Shown here: positions 1-8,685 of the stretch, piece by piece
Layout of the letters: each line of letters opens with the position of its first letter
How positions within the stretch are numbered: position 1 is the stretch's first letter
Assembly: GCA_050186335.1 (NCBI GenBank)
Contig: JBFWYO010000036.1
Location: forward strand, 1-42,871
Reading direction: 5' to 3'
DNA: 42,871 nt
From: JBFWYO01 sp050186335
GTDB taxonomy: Bacteria > Pseudomonadota > Alphaproteobacteria > Bin65
Position numbers and translations under genes: made by a program
The notes under the pieces: model-generated
Told to the model about the DNA's origin: nothing
The model's input: only the letters and a program-made list of their open reading frames with translations
Database searches by the model: none

Positions 1-874
1 AATACACCTGCCCGACCCGCTCGCGCCGTAAGTTCGCCAGGGGCGCGTAATATGCATCGTCGCGCCGATCGTGCGGCACCGGCATCTGCACGTAATCAAG
101 CTTACGCGCGAGCCGCTCGGTCACGGCGTTGGTAAGATTCACGCATGCGCTGAGATCCTTGGGTTCCATGGCGTGCTTGTTGTTCTGGCTGCCATAGCAA
201 AGATGAAAGCCGAGCTCGACGCCTGGCGCCACCATGTTGCCGAAACGCACGTACCGATCCAGCGCGCCGCCCTGTTTGTCGGGGAACCAGAAGCGGACAT
301 ACTGGTTGTTCGGGTCTTCCCAGACCAGGACGCCGTGCACTTCGTCCCAGGTGATGGCGAGCTCGTCGTGCGGGATGGCGTCCTGGATCCGGCGCAGATC
401 GGCGACCATCGAGCGTTCGTAGGCGCGCTCGACCACGGCGCGCGCGGCCGGTTCGACCATCAGCATGACATCCATCGGCATCGGCAGATTGACCTGGAAG
501 CGCCAATGTTTCGGAATTCGGCCGATCTCCTTGAGCGCGCGGAACAGCGCATAGTGCGCGATTGCGTACCGGGCGTAACCGAGTTCGCCGAAATCGATAT
601 CGTCGACCGTGGCGCCGGCTTTCGGTCGCACCGGAATGTTGTAGCCGAAGTGGCGCACCATGCCCTCCTTCGGATAGTCGCTGACTTCCATCCCTTTGGC
701 CGTGGCAAGCAGCGCGTACTGGCCGAGAATCCATTGCCGGCGGTCGCCGATCTCGCCGTCCGGCACACGCGCAATCCGATCGCCCACCGTGTCGGCTACG
801 AGCGTGAATACGTCGTACGGCCGGGTCATCGGGATGGTGCCGACGAGGTAGATGTCACGAACGGGTGAAGTCAT
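1..874 (-). CDS. MetE/UROD-like family protein, 3' end cut by window edge
   Basis: A minus-strand frame is open from the ATG at 874 to the left edge, about 291 codons, with no stop. A GGGAG ribosome site lies about 8 bases before the ATG. The product starts MTSPVRDIYLVGTIP and carries RVPDGEIGDRRQWI near residues 36-50, then a conserved NLPMPMDV stretch and HLCYGS in the second half. This pattern is typical of uncharacterised proteins with the TIM-barrel fold shared by cobalamin-independent methionine synthase (MetE) and uroporphyrinogen decarboxylase. Several relatives use zinc for thiol methyl or alkyl transfer. The zinc-binding end is not visible, so the reaction is unknown. It is not a full-length MetE. 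The family is fairly sure, the function is not. Confidence 0.7.
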   Translation of the reverse strand, partial: MTSPVRDIYLVGTIPMTRPYDVFTLVADTVGDRIARVPDGEIGDRRQWILGQYALLATAKGMEVSDYPKEGMVRHFGYNIPVRPKAGATVDDIDFGELGYARYAIAHYALFRALKEIGRIPKHWRFQVNLPMPMDVMLMVEPAARAVVERAYERSMVADLRRIQDAIPHDELAITWDEVHGVLVWEDPNNQYVRFWFPDKQGGALDRYVRFGNMVAPGVELGFHLCYGSQNNKHAMEPKDLSACVNLTNAVTERLARKLDYVQMPVPHDRRDDAYYAPLANLRRERVGQVY

Positions 875-1386
875 ACGAAAATCTCCCAGACTGCTTGGCG
901 TTCTTATTCGGCTTCTCTTAACTCATTCCGGACGACCGATTCATTCCCATTTCGCAGACAAGGCATCCGGCGGATGTCGCGGCTCGGCCGGACGGGGCAT
1001 CCACGGTCCGCTTGGCACGAGACAAGATCCGGCGCGAGACAAAACAGGTATGCGCGCGCCGAATGGCGCGTGAAATTTCATGCGCGGCGGGACGCATCGG
1101 GGTCATGCGCTCCCCCACCTGATGTGCCGCCGGAACAGATTTCATTTGCAAACAATACCGCGCGGCGCGTGCCGTATTTGGCTTAATCGCTGCAATCCGC
1201 GTTAATTGTGAGTTTACTATTGGATGAAGCCGCGGCGCGTTACTCTTTTGGCGGGTGCTCGATATTCACTTTCTATCAGTGATTATTATCTATTAATGCG
1301 AGTCCCCAATCACGTGGTCTGCGCGGCGAAACGCAATCCGCGAGTCCATTGAGCGCCAGGCAAGCGTTGAACGAAAGCCATTACGC
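875..1386. other. intergenic region between divergent genes, no gene seen
   Basis: About 510 bases separate the MetE-like gene (minus) from the receiver gene (plus). Short open frames on both strands here have no ribosome site or recognisable protein. The stretch from about 1190 to 1310 is clearly AT-richer than its surroundings and is the likely place for the promoter of the signalling operon. I could not assign -35 and -10 boxes with confidence. Confidence 0.5.
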
Positions 1387-1770
1387 ATGATCTTTAGGCG
1401 GATGCTCTTGATTGACGACGATGCAGATGTCGCCGCCTACATCCAGGCAGTGGCCGAGGACTGTGGATTCGAAGTGCAGGCGACGCACCGGGCAGAGGAA
1501 TTTATGACCGCCTATGATTCGTTTCGACCGAACGTGATCTCACTCGATTTGGCAATTCCGGGCGTGGATGGGATCGAGTTGTTGCGCTATCTGGCCGACA
1601 AGGCATGCACGGCGCGGATCTTCATCGCCAGCGGATTCGGCGGCAACATCTTGAGCGCCGCGGAACGCCTCGGCGTCGCGCGGGGACTCAAAATGGCCGG
1701 CATCATCCAAAAGCCGATGCGGCCGGCGGATCTGCGCAAGCTGTTCAACGATCTGCAGTTCGAGGTCTAG
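1387..1770 (+). CDS. single-domain response regulator (CheY-like receiver)
   Basis: The 127-residue protein is one receiver domain with no output domain. The acidic cluster is D10-D11-D12, the likely phospho-acceptor is D54 (in ISLDLAIPG), the switch serine is S82 and the conserved lysine is K109 (in IIQKP). Start: the ATG at 1387 is used, but the ATG at 1402 would give a shorter protein beginning MLLIDDDAD and would keep the fold. It sits 4 bases before the EAL phosphodiesterase gene, which itself overlaps a hybrid histidine kinase. It is therefore probably a phosphorylation partner of that kinase, or a regulator of the EAL protein in trans. The pairing is inferred from operon structure. Confidence 0.88.
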   Translation: MIFRRMLLIDDDADVAAYIQAVAEDCGFEVQATHRAEEFMTAYDSFRPNVISLDLAIPGVDGIELLRYLADKACTARIFIASGFGGNILSAAERLGVARGLKMAGIIQKPMRPADLRKLFNDLQFEV

Positions 1771-1774
1771 ACAC

Positions 1775-2599
1775 GTGCCGAATGGCGGCCAGCCGACTCA
1801 AATCGACTCCGCCGAATTGGCCGCGGCGCTTGCGGCCGGCGATCTTTCGCTCGCATTTCAGCCAAAGCTCGGCATTGCCCGCGGGGATTTCGTCGGCGTC
1901 GAAGCATTGGCCCGATGGCGGCACCCTCGCTTCGGCTTTATTCCGCCTTCCACGTTCATTCCGCTGGCCGAAGCGAGCGGCCTCATCAATCCGTTGACCG
2001 AATGGGTGTTCACCACGGCCTCGCGACAATGGAATGTGTGGCGGCAGCGCGGCCTGACGACCAACATCGCCGTCAACGTCTCGGCCAAATGCCTCGGTCG
2101 TCTCGATTTTCCGGAACTGGTGCTGGAGATCTATTCGCGCGGCGGTATCCCGAGCGCCAACCTTACGGTCGAAGTCACCGAAAGCGCGACGCAGCACGCC
2201 ATTCATTTGTTGGACATATTGACGCGCTTTCGAATTCGCGGGACGCGCATCTCGCTGGACGATTTCGGGATCGGCTATTCCTCGCTTGTGCAACTCCAGC
2301 AACAGCCGTTTTCGGAAATGAAGATCGACAAGTCTTTCGTCATGCAGGCGCATGCATCGAAGGACTGCCGCATCATCGTGAAAACCATCATCGATCTGGC
2401 GCACAATCTCGGCCTGATGGTGGTGGCCGAAGGCGTCGAAACGCAGCCCGTGCTCGATCTGCTCGGGGATTACGGATGCGACGTCGCACAGGGGTATCAC
2501 ATCGCTCGGCCGATGACGGCCGATGCGCTGTTTGACTGGGTGACTGCCCGACGCGGCATCGCCGTGGCCGATGGCGTGCTGTCGACCGTAATGTCATGA
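1775..2599 (+). CDS. EAL-domain cyclic-di-GMP phosphodiesterase
   Basis: The 274-residue protein is almost entirely one EAL domain (about residues 20-260). It would hydrolyse cyclic-di-GMP to linear pGpG in the cytoplasm. The usual metal and catalytic positions are present: E43 of EAL, N101 (NVSAKCL), E133 and E136 (EVTES), D162-D163 (LDDFGIGYSS), K186 (IDKSFV), E219 (AEGVET) and Q239 (QGY). It is therefore probably active, not a degenerate c-di-GMP binder. No GGDEF, PAS or receiver domain is attached, so control must come from a partner. The start is GTG at 1775 with GAGG about 9 bases upstream. The stop overlaps the next gene in ATGA, which points to translational coupling with the kinase. 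Confidence 0.92.
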   Translation: MPNGGQPTQIDSAELAAALAAGDLSLAFQPKLGIARGDFVGVEALARWRHPRFGFIPPSTFIPLAEASGLINPLTEWVFTTASRQWNVWRQRGLTTNIAVNVSAKCLGRLDFPELVLEIYSRGGIPSANLTVEVTESATQHAIHLLDILTRFRIRGTRISLDDFGIGYSSLVQLQQQPFSEMKIDKSFVMQAHASKDCRIIVKTIIDLAHNLGLMVVAEGVETQPVLDLLGDYGCDVAQGYHIARPMTADALFDWVTARRGIAVADGVLSTVMS

Positions 2600-5373
2600 C
2601 GGCGGAACCGCCGCCCGACAAGCCACGCCGGAAGGAGGAGTTGCAAGCGCCGGCGGATCCCGTCCCCTCGGCCGATCGCGGCGCGCAACCGATCGCCGCG
2701 GGAACGCTGGCGTGGCTCCTGCGCCGTGCCCCGATCATTGCGGCGTTGATCGGCCTGGCGCTTTCCGGGATCGGCTTCTGGCTGGCGCGGGCCAACGAGA
2801 TACAGCAAATCCGCAGCATCCTGGAATTGCGCGCGGAGTGGCGCAGCGTCGATCTGCGCAACAAACTCGAGGAATTCAACGACGCGCTCAGCGCGGTCGG
2901 CATCTTCATCGGCAACGCGACGGATTTCGACCAGACCCAGTTCAGCCGTGCGGCCCGCCGCGCCTACGACGAGAATCACGGCGCGATGCGCACGATCATC
3001 TGGGCGCCCCGGATCAAGCACGGGCAACTCGCGGAGTTCCTCAAGGCGGCGCACGATTCGGGCCAGCGCGACTACCGGCTGCTGGATTTGACGCCGGGCG
3101 GGCGCCTCGTCCCGGCTGCCGAACGCGCGGAGTATTTTCCAGACCTGTACCGCGAATTGTTCGAGGGCCAACTCAACGTGGCCGGCATCACGTTCGACTC
3201 CGATCCGCAACGGCGGGCCGCGATGGTGCGCGCGCGCGACGAGGGCCGGATGGTGCGCACCGAGCCGATCGGGCTGGCCACGACCGGCGAGCCGGCCTAT
3301 CTGATCTTCCGGCCCGTCTATCGCGGCGGCGTAAAGCCCGCGACGCTAGAGCAGCGCCGCGATGCGCTCACGGGTTTCGTGGTCGGCGTCTATCGGGTCA
3401 AGAACGTACTCGCGCAGGCGCTGCGGAACACGCCGGAAATCGTCGAATCGCTTCGCTTTCATGACATCGGATCGACGGACGATCGGCCGCTCGCGGTCTA
3501 CACGGCCGCAACACGCAGCCTGACGGTCGGCCCGGAACCGCATATGCCGGCGACGCGGGCGATCGAGATCGTCAGAACATTCGATCTGGCGGGCCGGGAA
3601 TGGCGCATCAGTTTCGACTTCGGGCCGGACATCGTTAACGGCCTGCGGTCATTCGGGCCTTGGGCTTGGCTGATTGCCGGCCTCACGCTGACGTTCCTGA
3701 CCGCGACCAGCTTAGCACGCCAGCAGCAGCGTACACGCGCGGTTGAAACCCTTGTTGCCGAGCGCACGGCCAGCCTCAACGATTCCAACCGGCAGCTGAC
3801 CGTCGAAGCGGAGCAGCGCCGCAAGGACCAGGCGACCATCCGCGATACGACCGAAATTCTTCAGGCTATCATCGACGAATCGCCGTCCGCCATCATCGGC
3901 CTGGATCCGCAATGTTCGGTCATCATCTGGAACCGCGCTGCCGTGCGCATTTTCGGCTATCCCGCCGAAGAGGTGCTGGGAAATCCGTACCCGCTGGTGC
4001 CGGAGGGCGGCGAGGCCGAGTTTCGCGAGATCGTCGCGCGGACGTCGGCCGGGGAACGACTGCACGGCATGTCGGTGCAGCGGCGCCACCGGAACGGCAA
4101 GCTGCTCGACATCGTATTCTCCGGCGCGCCGCTATATGCGTCAGACGGCCGCTTGCGCGCGATGCTGTTCATGCTCGAGGACGTTACCGAGCAGCGCGCG
4201 ATCGAGCGCCAGTTCCGGCAGGCGCAACGCATGGAGGCGGTTGGGCAATTGACCGGCGGCATCGCGCACGATTTCAACAACCTGCTCGGCGTCATCATCG
4301 GCAATCTCGACCTTGTCAACGAGCGCCTTGCGGACGACGCCAAGACGCGCGCGTTGGGCGAATCGGCGCTCAGAGCGGCGCTGCGCGGCGCCGATCTGGT
4401 CAAACGGCTGCTCGCTTTCTCGCGCAAGCAGCCGCTGGCGCCGACGCAAATCTCGCTCAACGAGCGGCTGCCGGAACTGGCCGCACTGCTGTACCGGGCG
4501 CTGGGCGAACACATTTCAATCGCGATGGTGCCCGGTGCGGATTTGTGGCCGGCCGTGGCCGATGCGTCGCGCATCGACGATGCGATCCTTAACCTTGCCA
4601 TCAACGCGCGCGATGCCATGCCGGGCGGTGGCAAGCTGACGATCGAGACTGCGAACGCGCATCTGGATGAACTCTACGCGGCGCACAACGCCGAGGTGGT
4701 TCCGGGCGACTACGTCATGGTCGCGGTGACGGATACCGGAACCGGCATGACGCCGGAAATCGTCGAGCGGGCGTTCGAGCCGTTCTTCACCACCAAGGAA
4801 GCCGGCAAAGGCAGTGGCCTCGGCTTATCGATGGTATACGGCTTCGCCAAGCAGTCGGGTGGTCATCTCAAAATTTACAGCGAGCTCGGCGTCGGCACGA
4901 CGGTCAAGTTGTACCTGCCGCGCGCAACCGTCCGCGGCGGCGACCAAGCGGATGCAGCGCACGACGGCGTTCGTTCGGCCGCCGCCACGTTGCCGATGGG
5001 CAGCGAATCCATCCTGGCGGTCGAGGACAACGCCGACATGCGTGCCGTCTCGGAGCGGTTGCTGACCGAACTCGGCTATCGGGTCAGCAGCGCCGAAAGC
5101 GGGCCGGCGGCACTCCGCTTGCTCGACGGGAACGGCACATTCGACGTGTTGTTCACCGATCTCGTCATGCCCGGCGGCATGAGCGGGTACGATTTGGCGG
5201 CGGAAGCATTGAAGCGGCGGCCCGGAATCAAGATCGTCTATACCAGCGGTTATGCCGACGCTTCGTTGAAGAACAACGGCAAATCCGGCGACGACCCGGT
5301 CGTGCTTGGCAAGCCATATCGGAAAATCGACCTGGCCCGCGCGATACGCCGGGCGATCGACGGGAAGCCGTAA
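2596..5373 (+). CDS. CHASE-PAS hybrid sensor histidine kinase with C-terminal receiver
   Basis: The 925-residue membrane sensor has a first membrane helix at about 46-66, a periplasmic CHASE-type domain at about 75-300 and a second helix at about 353-375. These are followed by a short linker, a PAS domain (about 421-535), a HisKA dimerisation domain with the phospho-histidine H558 in GIAHDFNN, and a HATPase domain (N box N670, D713-T-G, GSGLGLSMV). The C-terminal receiver (about 806-922) has phospho-acceptor D855 in FTDLVMPGG. The signal bound by CHASE is unknown. The start ATG overlaps the EAL gene stop. With the upstream receiver and EAL proteins it forms a likely signal-to-c-di-GMP circuit. 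The terminal receiver could feed back on, or relay from, the kinase core. Confidence 0.93.
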   Translation: MTAEPPPDKPRRKEELQAPADPVPSADRGAQPIAAGTLAWLLRRAPIIAALIGLALSGIGFWLARANEIQQIRSILELRAEWRSVDLRNKLEEFNDALSAVGIFIGNATDFDQTQFSRAARRAYDENHGAMRTIIWAPRIKHGQLAEFLKAAHDSGQRDYRLLDLTPGGRLVPAAERAEYFPDLYRELFEGQLNVAGITFDSDPQRRAAMVRARDEGRMVRTEPIGLATTGEPAYLIFRPVYRGGVKPATLEQRRDALTGFVVGVYRVKNVLAQALRNTPEIVESLRFHDIGSTDDRPLAVYTAATRSLTVGPEPHMPATRAIEIVRTFDLAGREWRISFDFGPDIVNGLRSFGPWAWLIAGLTLTFLTATSLARQQQRTRAVETLVAERTASLNDSNRQLTVEAEQRRKDQATIRDTTEILQAIIDESPSAIIGLDPQCSVIIWNRAAVRIFGYPAEEVLGNPYPLVPEGGEAEFREIVARTSAGERLHGMSVQRRHRNGKLLDIVFSGAPLYASDGRLRAMLFMLEDVTEQRAIERQFRQAQRMEAVGQLTGGIAHDFNNLLGVIIGNLDLVNERLADDAKTRALGESALRAALRGADLVKRLLAFSRKQPLAPTQISLNERLPELAALLYRALGEHISIAMVPGADLWPAVADASRIDDAILNLAINARDAMPGGGKLTIETANAHLDELYAAHNAEVVPGDYVMVAVTDTGTGMTPEIVERAFEPFFTTKEAGKGSGLGLSMVYGFAKQSGGHLKIYSELGVGTTVKLYLPRATVRGGDQADAAHDGVRSAAATLPMGSESILAVEDNADMRAVSERLLTELGYRVSSAESGPAALRLLDGNGTFDVLFTDLVMPGGMSGYDLAAEALKRRPGIKIVYTSGYADASLKNNGKSGDDPVVLGKPYRKIDLARAIRRAIDGKP

Positions 5374-5413
5374 CCGTGCGTGCCCTGCTCAACCCGAGCT
5401 ATGCGCATAAAGC

Positions 5414-5458
5414 TGGCGACCCCGAGAGGACTCGAACCTCCGACCCACAGTTTAGGAA
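5414..5458. repeat. left attachment site (tRNA-Arg 3' fragment)
   Basis: These 45 bases match 13538-13582 exactly: the CCA end, acceptor 3' side, T arm, variable region and anticodon loop of tRNA-Arg(CCT) in minus orientation. Identity stops just past the anticodon loop, and the 5' half of the tRNA is absent. This is the displaced copy left by integration, not a working tRNA gene. Confidence 0.92.
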
Positions 5459-5540
5459 TCTGTGGGAATTACCCTCCCTCAATTGCGCTCTAGTACGCTG
5501 ACCCGCTGAACGCCTCGGATTTCCTGCTTTTTCTTGCACC

Positions 5541-5560
5541 CCCGATTACGCCCGATTATG
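5541..5560. repeat. 10-bp tandem repeat near the left element end
   Basis: Two consecutive 10-mers, CCCGATTACG and CCCGATTATG, differ at one base. They lie between the left attachment site and the integrase gene, 10 bases before the GCTTACCC doublet. A protein-binding role in recombination or integrase control is possible but not shown. Confidence 0.45.
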
Positions 5561-5569
5561 ATGCTGTCT

Positions 5570-5590
5570 GCTTACCCGGTGCTTACCCGG
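5570..5590. repeat. GCTTACCC doublet, candidate integrase arm site (left)
   Basis: Two head-to-tail copies of GCTTACCCGG separated by a single T. The same 21-bp block, with one mismatch, occurs in the same orientation at 13436-13456 inside the right end. Paired short direct repeats inside both ends of an element are what the arm-binding domain of a tyrosine integrase would need. The role is inferred. Confidence 0.55.
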
Positions 5591-5643
5591 AATTGGCGCG
5601 GCCACGCCAGCGGGACGGCACACCAGCAACGTAGGGGCTGCAC

Positions 5644-6861
5644 ATGGCGACTCTTTCCAAATCGACTGTTGACCGCATCAAGCCCGCCGCGCGGGGCGAC
5701 GTTGTGGCCTGGGATCGCCGGCTGGCCGGCTTCGGGGTGCGGGTGAAGCCTTCGGGCGTCAAATCCTACATCCTGCAATACCGCAACAGCGGCGGGCGCT
5801 CGCGGCGCGTGACCATCGCGCGGCACGGCGAAATGACGCCCGATGAGGCGCGCACCGAGGCGCGCAAGCTGCTGGGCGACATTGCCCGGGGCGGCGACCC
5901 CGCCAGCCACCGCGCGGCCCAGCGCAACGCGGCCACCGTGAAGGAATTGGCCGACCGCTACATGCGCGAGCATATCGAGCCGCACTGCAAGCCCAGCACG
6001 ATTGCGGAGTGCCAGCGGCTGGTGGACCACCGCATCCTGCCGCGCTTCGGCAAATGGAAGGCGGCGGACGTGACCCGTGCGGACGTGGCCAAGCTGCACC
6101 ATGCCATGCGGGACACGCCCTTTGAGGCCAACCGCACGGTGGCGACCTTGTCCAAGATGTTTAACCTAGCCGAAGCCTGGGGGATGCGCCCGGACGGCTC
6201 CAATCCCTGCCGGCTTATCAAGCGGCACCGCGAGGCGGAGCGGAAGCGATTTCTCAGCGGCGATGAATTGCAGGCCATTGGCGCGGCGCTGGCCGATGCC
6301 CAGCGCGCGGGCGTCCTGCGGCCCGCATCGCTGCTCGCCATTCGCCTGCTTGCGCTGACCGGGTGCCGCTTGGGCGAAATCCTCGCGCTGCGCTGGGCGG
6401 ATGTTGACCTCGCGGCCGGCCTACTGCGGCTGCCCGATGCCAAGGCGGGTGCGCGCTCGGTCGGCCTGCCGGCCGCCGCACTGGCTTTGCTCGATGGCAT
6501 GACCGAACGTGACGGCTTTGTGTTTCAGGGCGACAAGCCGGGCGAGCCATTGACCCGCTGGATGGTGGAAACCGTTTGGCGGCGCATCCGTAAGGCGGCC
6601 AAGCTGAAAGACGCCCGCCTGCATGATTTCCGCCATACAGTCGGCACCTATGGCGGGCAAGCCGGATTCAACGCCTTCATGGTGCGCGACCTGCTCGGGC
6701 ACAAGACGCTGGCCATGACCGGCCGCTACGTCGAAAAGGATTCCGACCCGCTGCGCCGCGCGGCCGATGCGGTCGGCGGCCGGATCGCGGCGGCGATGGA
6801 CGGCAAGGCCGCGAAAGTGGTCAAGCTGGGCGGGCGCAAAAATAGCACAAACCATCGCTAG
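5644..6861 (+). CDS. int: tyrosine recombinase / site-specific integrase
   Basis: The 405-residue integrase has three parts. The N-terminal DUF4102-like arm-binding region (about 1-85) reads LAGFGVRVKPSG. A SAM-like core-binding domain follows at about 95-185. The catalytic domain (about 205-375) has R242 (TGCRLGEIL), K267, H327 and R330 (HDFRH), H353 (GHKTLAMTGRY) and the nucleophile Y362, so the enzyme looks intact. It would cut and rejoin DNA at the tRNA-Arg attachment sites to insert or excise the element. It lies about 185 bases inside the left repeat and is read away from it, the usual island arrangement. An excisionase could be the AlpA-like protein at 9696. Confidence 0.96.
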   Translation: MATLSKSTVDRIKPAARGDVVAWDRRLAGFGVRVKPSGVKSYILQYRNSGGRSRRVTIARHGEMTPDEARTEARKLLGDIARGGDPASHRAAQRNAATVKELADRYMREHIEPHCKPSTIAECQRLVDHRILPRFGKWKAADVTRADVAKLHHAMRDTPFEANRTVATLSKMFNLAEAWGMRPDGSNPCRLIKRHREAERKRFLSGDELQAIGAALADAQRAGVLRPASLLAIRLLALTGCRLGEILALRWADVDLAAGLLRLPDAKAGARSVGLPAAALALLDGMTERDGFVFQGDKPGEPLTRWMVETVWRRIRKAAKLKDARLHDFRHTVGTYGGQAGFNAFMVRDLLGHKTLAMTGRYVEKDSDPLRRAADAVGGRIAAAMDGKAAKVVKLGGRKNSTNHR

Positions 6862-7122
6862 AATATTCGGCTAATCACTTTTCGAATTCATCACTGCACT
6901 GTCTTGCCGATACTCCGAGTCAAATATGCATTCGTATGGCTAACACTTGCCATCCTCGTTACATGACTTCACTGCAATAGAATGACGTGCTTTCTAAGTA
7001 TTAATACGTACTCGCATTAATTCTCGAGTTGATTTGAACATGTTTGATATACTTTTTGTACTTTCATTTCATCACTTGAACGAACAGAAGCAGAGACACC
7101 AAAGCGTAAAAATGGGGACTGA
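6862..7122. other. AT-rich intergenic region, candidate promoter for the exported-protein cassette
   Basis: No gene is seen in these 261 bases. They are much AT-richer than the integrase before them. TATACT at 7048-7053 is a good -10 match about 70 bases before the next start, but no convincing -35 box lies at the usual distance. The base composition change marks the start of the AT-rich cargo. Confidence 0.35.
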
Positions 7123-7548
7123 ATGACAATTAATGGCACCTATCTGCGATTGATTGCGGCCATTCTTTTAGTAATGACACCGATAGATATGATTGCCGCC
7201 AGCGAAGAGCCGCTGCTAGCTACGCTAGTACTTGATCGTCGCACTTTTTGCGTCGATAAAAGCGGCGAAGATTGTAAGGAGCGAGCTTTACAGCTTAGCC
7301 AAGCAACCACTCAACCAAACAAGGTGCCAGACGGTTCGAAAACAAATACAAAGCCGAAATTCGAGCCAAATTATGAACCTACTTGCCCTGGAGGCATTCG
7401 CGAAACGTGGATTCCCATTCCGCCATGCGGCACCTATAGCAAGACACCATTGTTCAAGCCCGGGAAACATAGCTGTGGCTACCGATGGTCAGCGGCCGAA
7501 AAGCGGTGCGTCGAAATTTGCACATGGTTGGGACAATGCCGCCAATAA
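7123..7548 (+). CDS. small exported cysteine-rich protein, function unknown
   Basis: I do not recognise this 141-residue protein. A hydrophobic N-terminus (about 7-24) ending in MIAAS-EEP looks like a cleavable signal peptide. The mature part has eight cysteines (C43, C51, C88, C102, C118, C129, C133, C139), an even number that would allow four disulfides in the periplasm or outside the cell. The middle is rich in N, K, P and T and is probably flexible. A GGGG ribosome site precedes the ATG. It is the first of three AT-rich genes on this strand that all encode exported proteins, and is probably element cargo. A toxin-like, surface or inhibitor role cannot be chosen from sequence. Confidence 0.65.
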   Translation: MTINGTYLRLIAAILLVMTPIDMIAASEEPLLATLVLDRRTFCVDKSGEDCKERALQLSQATTQPNKVPDGSKTNTKPKFEPNYEPTCPGGIRETWIPIPPCGTYSKTPLFKPGKHSCGYRWSAAEKRCVEICTWLGQCRQ

Positions 7549-7581
7549 TTCAAACCGTTTGTATATTTAACGGAGGGACAA

Positions 7582-8259
7582 ATGCATTTCAATTGGTATC
7601 ACGTCAAAGCGTTGGCCATCCTCTTATGTGGCGCGTTCTTGCTTCAAGCATGCTCGGTTTACGAAAACAAAGCTTATGGTCGATACAAGAATCTCGCTAC
7701 AAAACCAAGATCGGTCTCAGATTGTGAAGAAGTGTATGCAGTAGTTAAAAGTTCCGACCGCTTTAAATCCGGGCGGAAGTTTCTGCTTATCTCGACAGCT
7801 GAATGTTTTGATAATTATGGTCAGGAGGACCAAGCTGAGGAAGTGTACGCAATCGTGAGGGAAATATCTCCCCCCGCCCAAAAGGACTGGTACATGACAA
7901 AGCGAAAACGCGCGGAGGCAAATAGGAAGAGAGACCAAGAGCGATTCCAAACCGGCAATGTCGAGTATTGCATTGAGGACAAGTCGCATCGTGATCGGCC
8001 GGTGCCGTCGGGTAATACCTTCGTGTATAGCCGAAACGTCACTTCCTATACAAATAACTGTACTCGTCCGGTATGGGTTGTGGAATGTTGGAATCCAAAT
8101 AAGGGCTCGCCTAAATTTGAGTGCATGACAGAAGAATACAAACCGCAACAGAGGCGCGCTTCGACACTTAGCTTGGGAAATATTTTTATTGCGCAAAAAC
8201 GAGTATTTGCGACACAGGAAAGTGCTGATGCGTTTGCTCAAGAAATGAAAAACAGATAG
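7582..8259 (+). CDS. putative lipoprotein, function unknown
   Basis: This 225-residue protein starts with a signal peptide that ends in the lipobox LQAC, with C24 as the likely lipid-bearing cysteine, so it should be anchored to a membrane facing the periplasm. Residues 37-85 (SDCEEVYAVV, AEEVYAIVRE) look helical, possibly a short tetratricopeptide-like pair. The following region is basic, and a cysteine-containing C-terminal part (EYCIED, NNCTRPVWVVECW) resembles small beta domains held by disulfides. GGAGGGA lies 5 bases before the ATG. It follows the 141-residue exported protein by 33 bases and shares its low GC, so both probably form one transcript. I know no function for it. Confidence 0.7.
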   Translation: MHFNWYHVKALAILLCGAFLLQACSVYENKAYGRYKNLATKPRSVSDCEEVYAVVKSSDRFKSGRKFLLISTAECFDNYGQEDQAEEVYAIVREISPPAQKDWYMTKRKRAEANRKRDQERFQTGNVEYCIEDKSHRDRPVPSGNTFVYSRNVTSYTNNCTRPVWVVECWNPNKGSPKFECMTEEYKPQQRRASTLSLGNIFIAQKRVFATQESADAFAQEMKNR

Positions 8260-8394
8260 CTGTGCTTATCAACGATTAAAGTGAATCGTCACGGCAATAT
8301 CATCCAGCATACCGCGCGAAGCGATATTACTTTTTGCCACCCTTCAGAGCGTGCGACTAGTGACTTCAACATCTTAAATAGAGGAGACAAGAAG

Positions 8395-8685
8395 ATGAAA
8401 GTACCGAAAATGGCAATCGTGATTGCAATGTGCTTTCCGACAGTCTCTGCGGCTGTCGCGGGTGAACAATGGAACTTTCCCCACAGCGTTAGACCCCAAG
8501 CGCCTGTTGGTTTTGAAATTAGCAAGCCACGCTTACAGAATGTGCGTTTGGATTCCGAATTAGGTTCGCCACAAATCGTGTACCGCCATTGCTACCTGCA
8601 CGATGCCGCTGGGCCGTTGTACCATTGGTGCATCTGCAACGATGGAACGAAATATAAAGCGGGTCCTGATAAGAAATGTCGATGA
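8395..8685 (+). CDS. small exported protein, function unknown
   Basis: Start chosen at the ATG at 8395 because GAGGAG lies 8 bases upstream and the product then begins with a clean signal peptide (MKVPKMAIVIAMCF to AAVAG). The same frame could be read from a GTG at 8281, but that would bury the signal. The 96-residue product has three cysteines after the signal (YRHCYL, HWCICN) and one at the end (KKCR). It is AT-rich and is the third exported protein in a row, about 135 bases after the lipoprotein gene. I do not recognise the family. Confidence 0.6.
   Translation: MKVPKMAIVIAMCFPTVSAAVAGEQWNFPHSVRPQAPVGFEISKPRLQNVRLDSELGSPQIVYRHCYLHDAAGPLYHWCICNDGTKYKAGPDKKCR

Noticed and set aside
71..868. 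265-codon open frame on the plus strand at the left edge
   Set aside because: The minus strand codes a MetE-like protein over the same stretch with a ribosome site at its start.
5414..5500. Second tRNA-Arg gene at the left end of the element
   Set aside because: Only the 3' part is present; the sequence beyond the anticodon loop does not form the D arm or 5' acceptor.
8281..8394. Longer start (GTG at 8281) for the third exported protein
   Set aside because: It would place a charged leader before the signal peptide; the ATG at 8395 has a good ribosome site.
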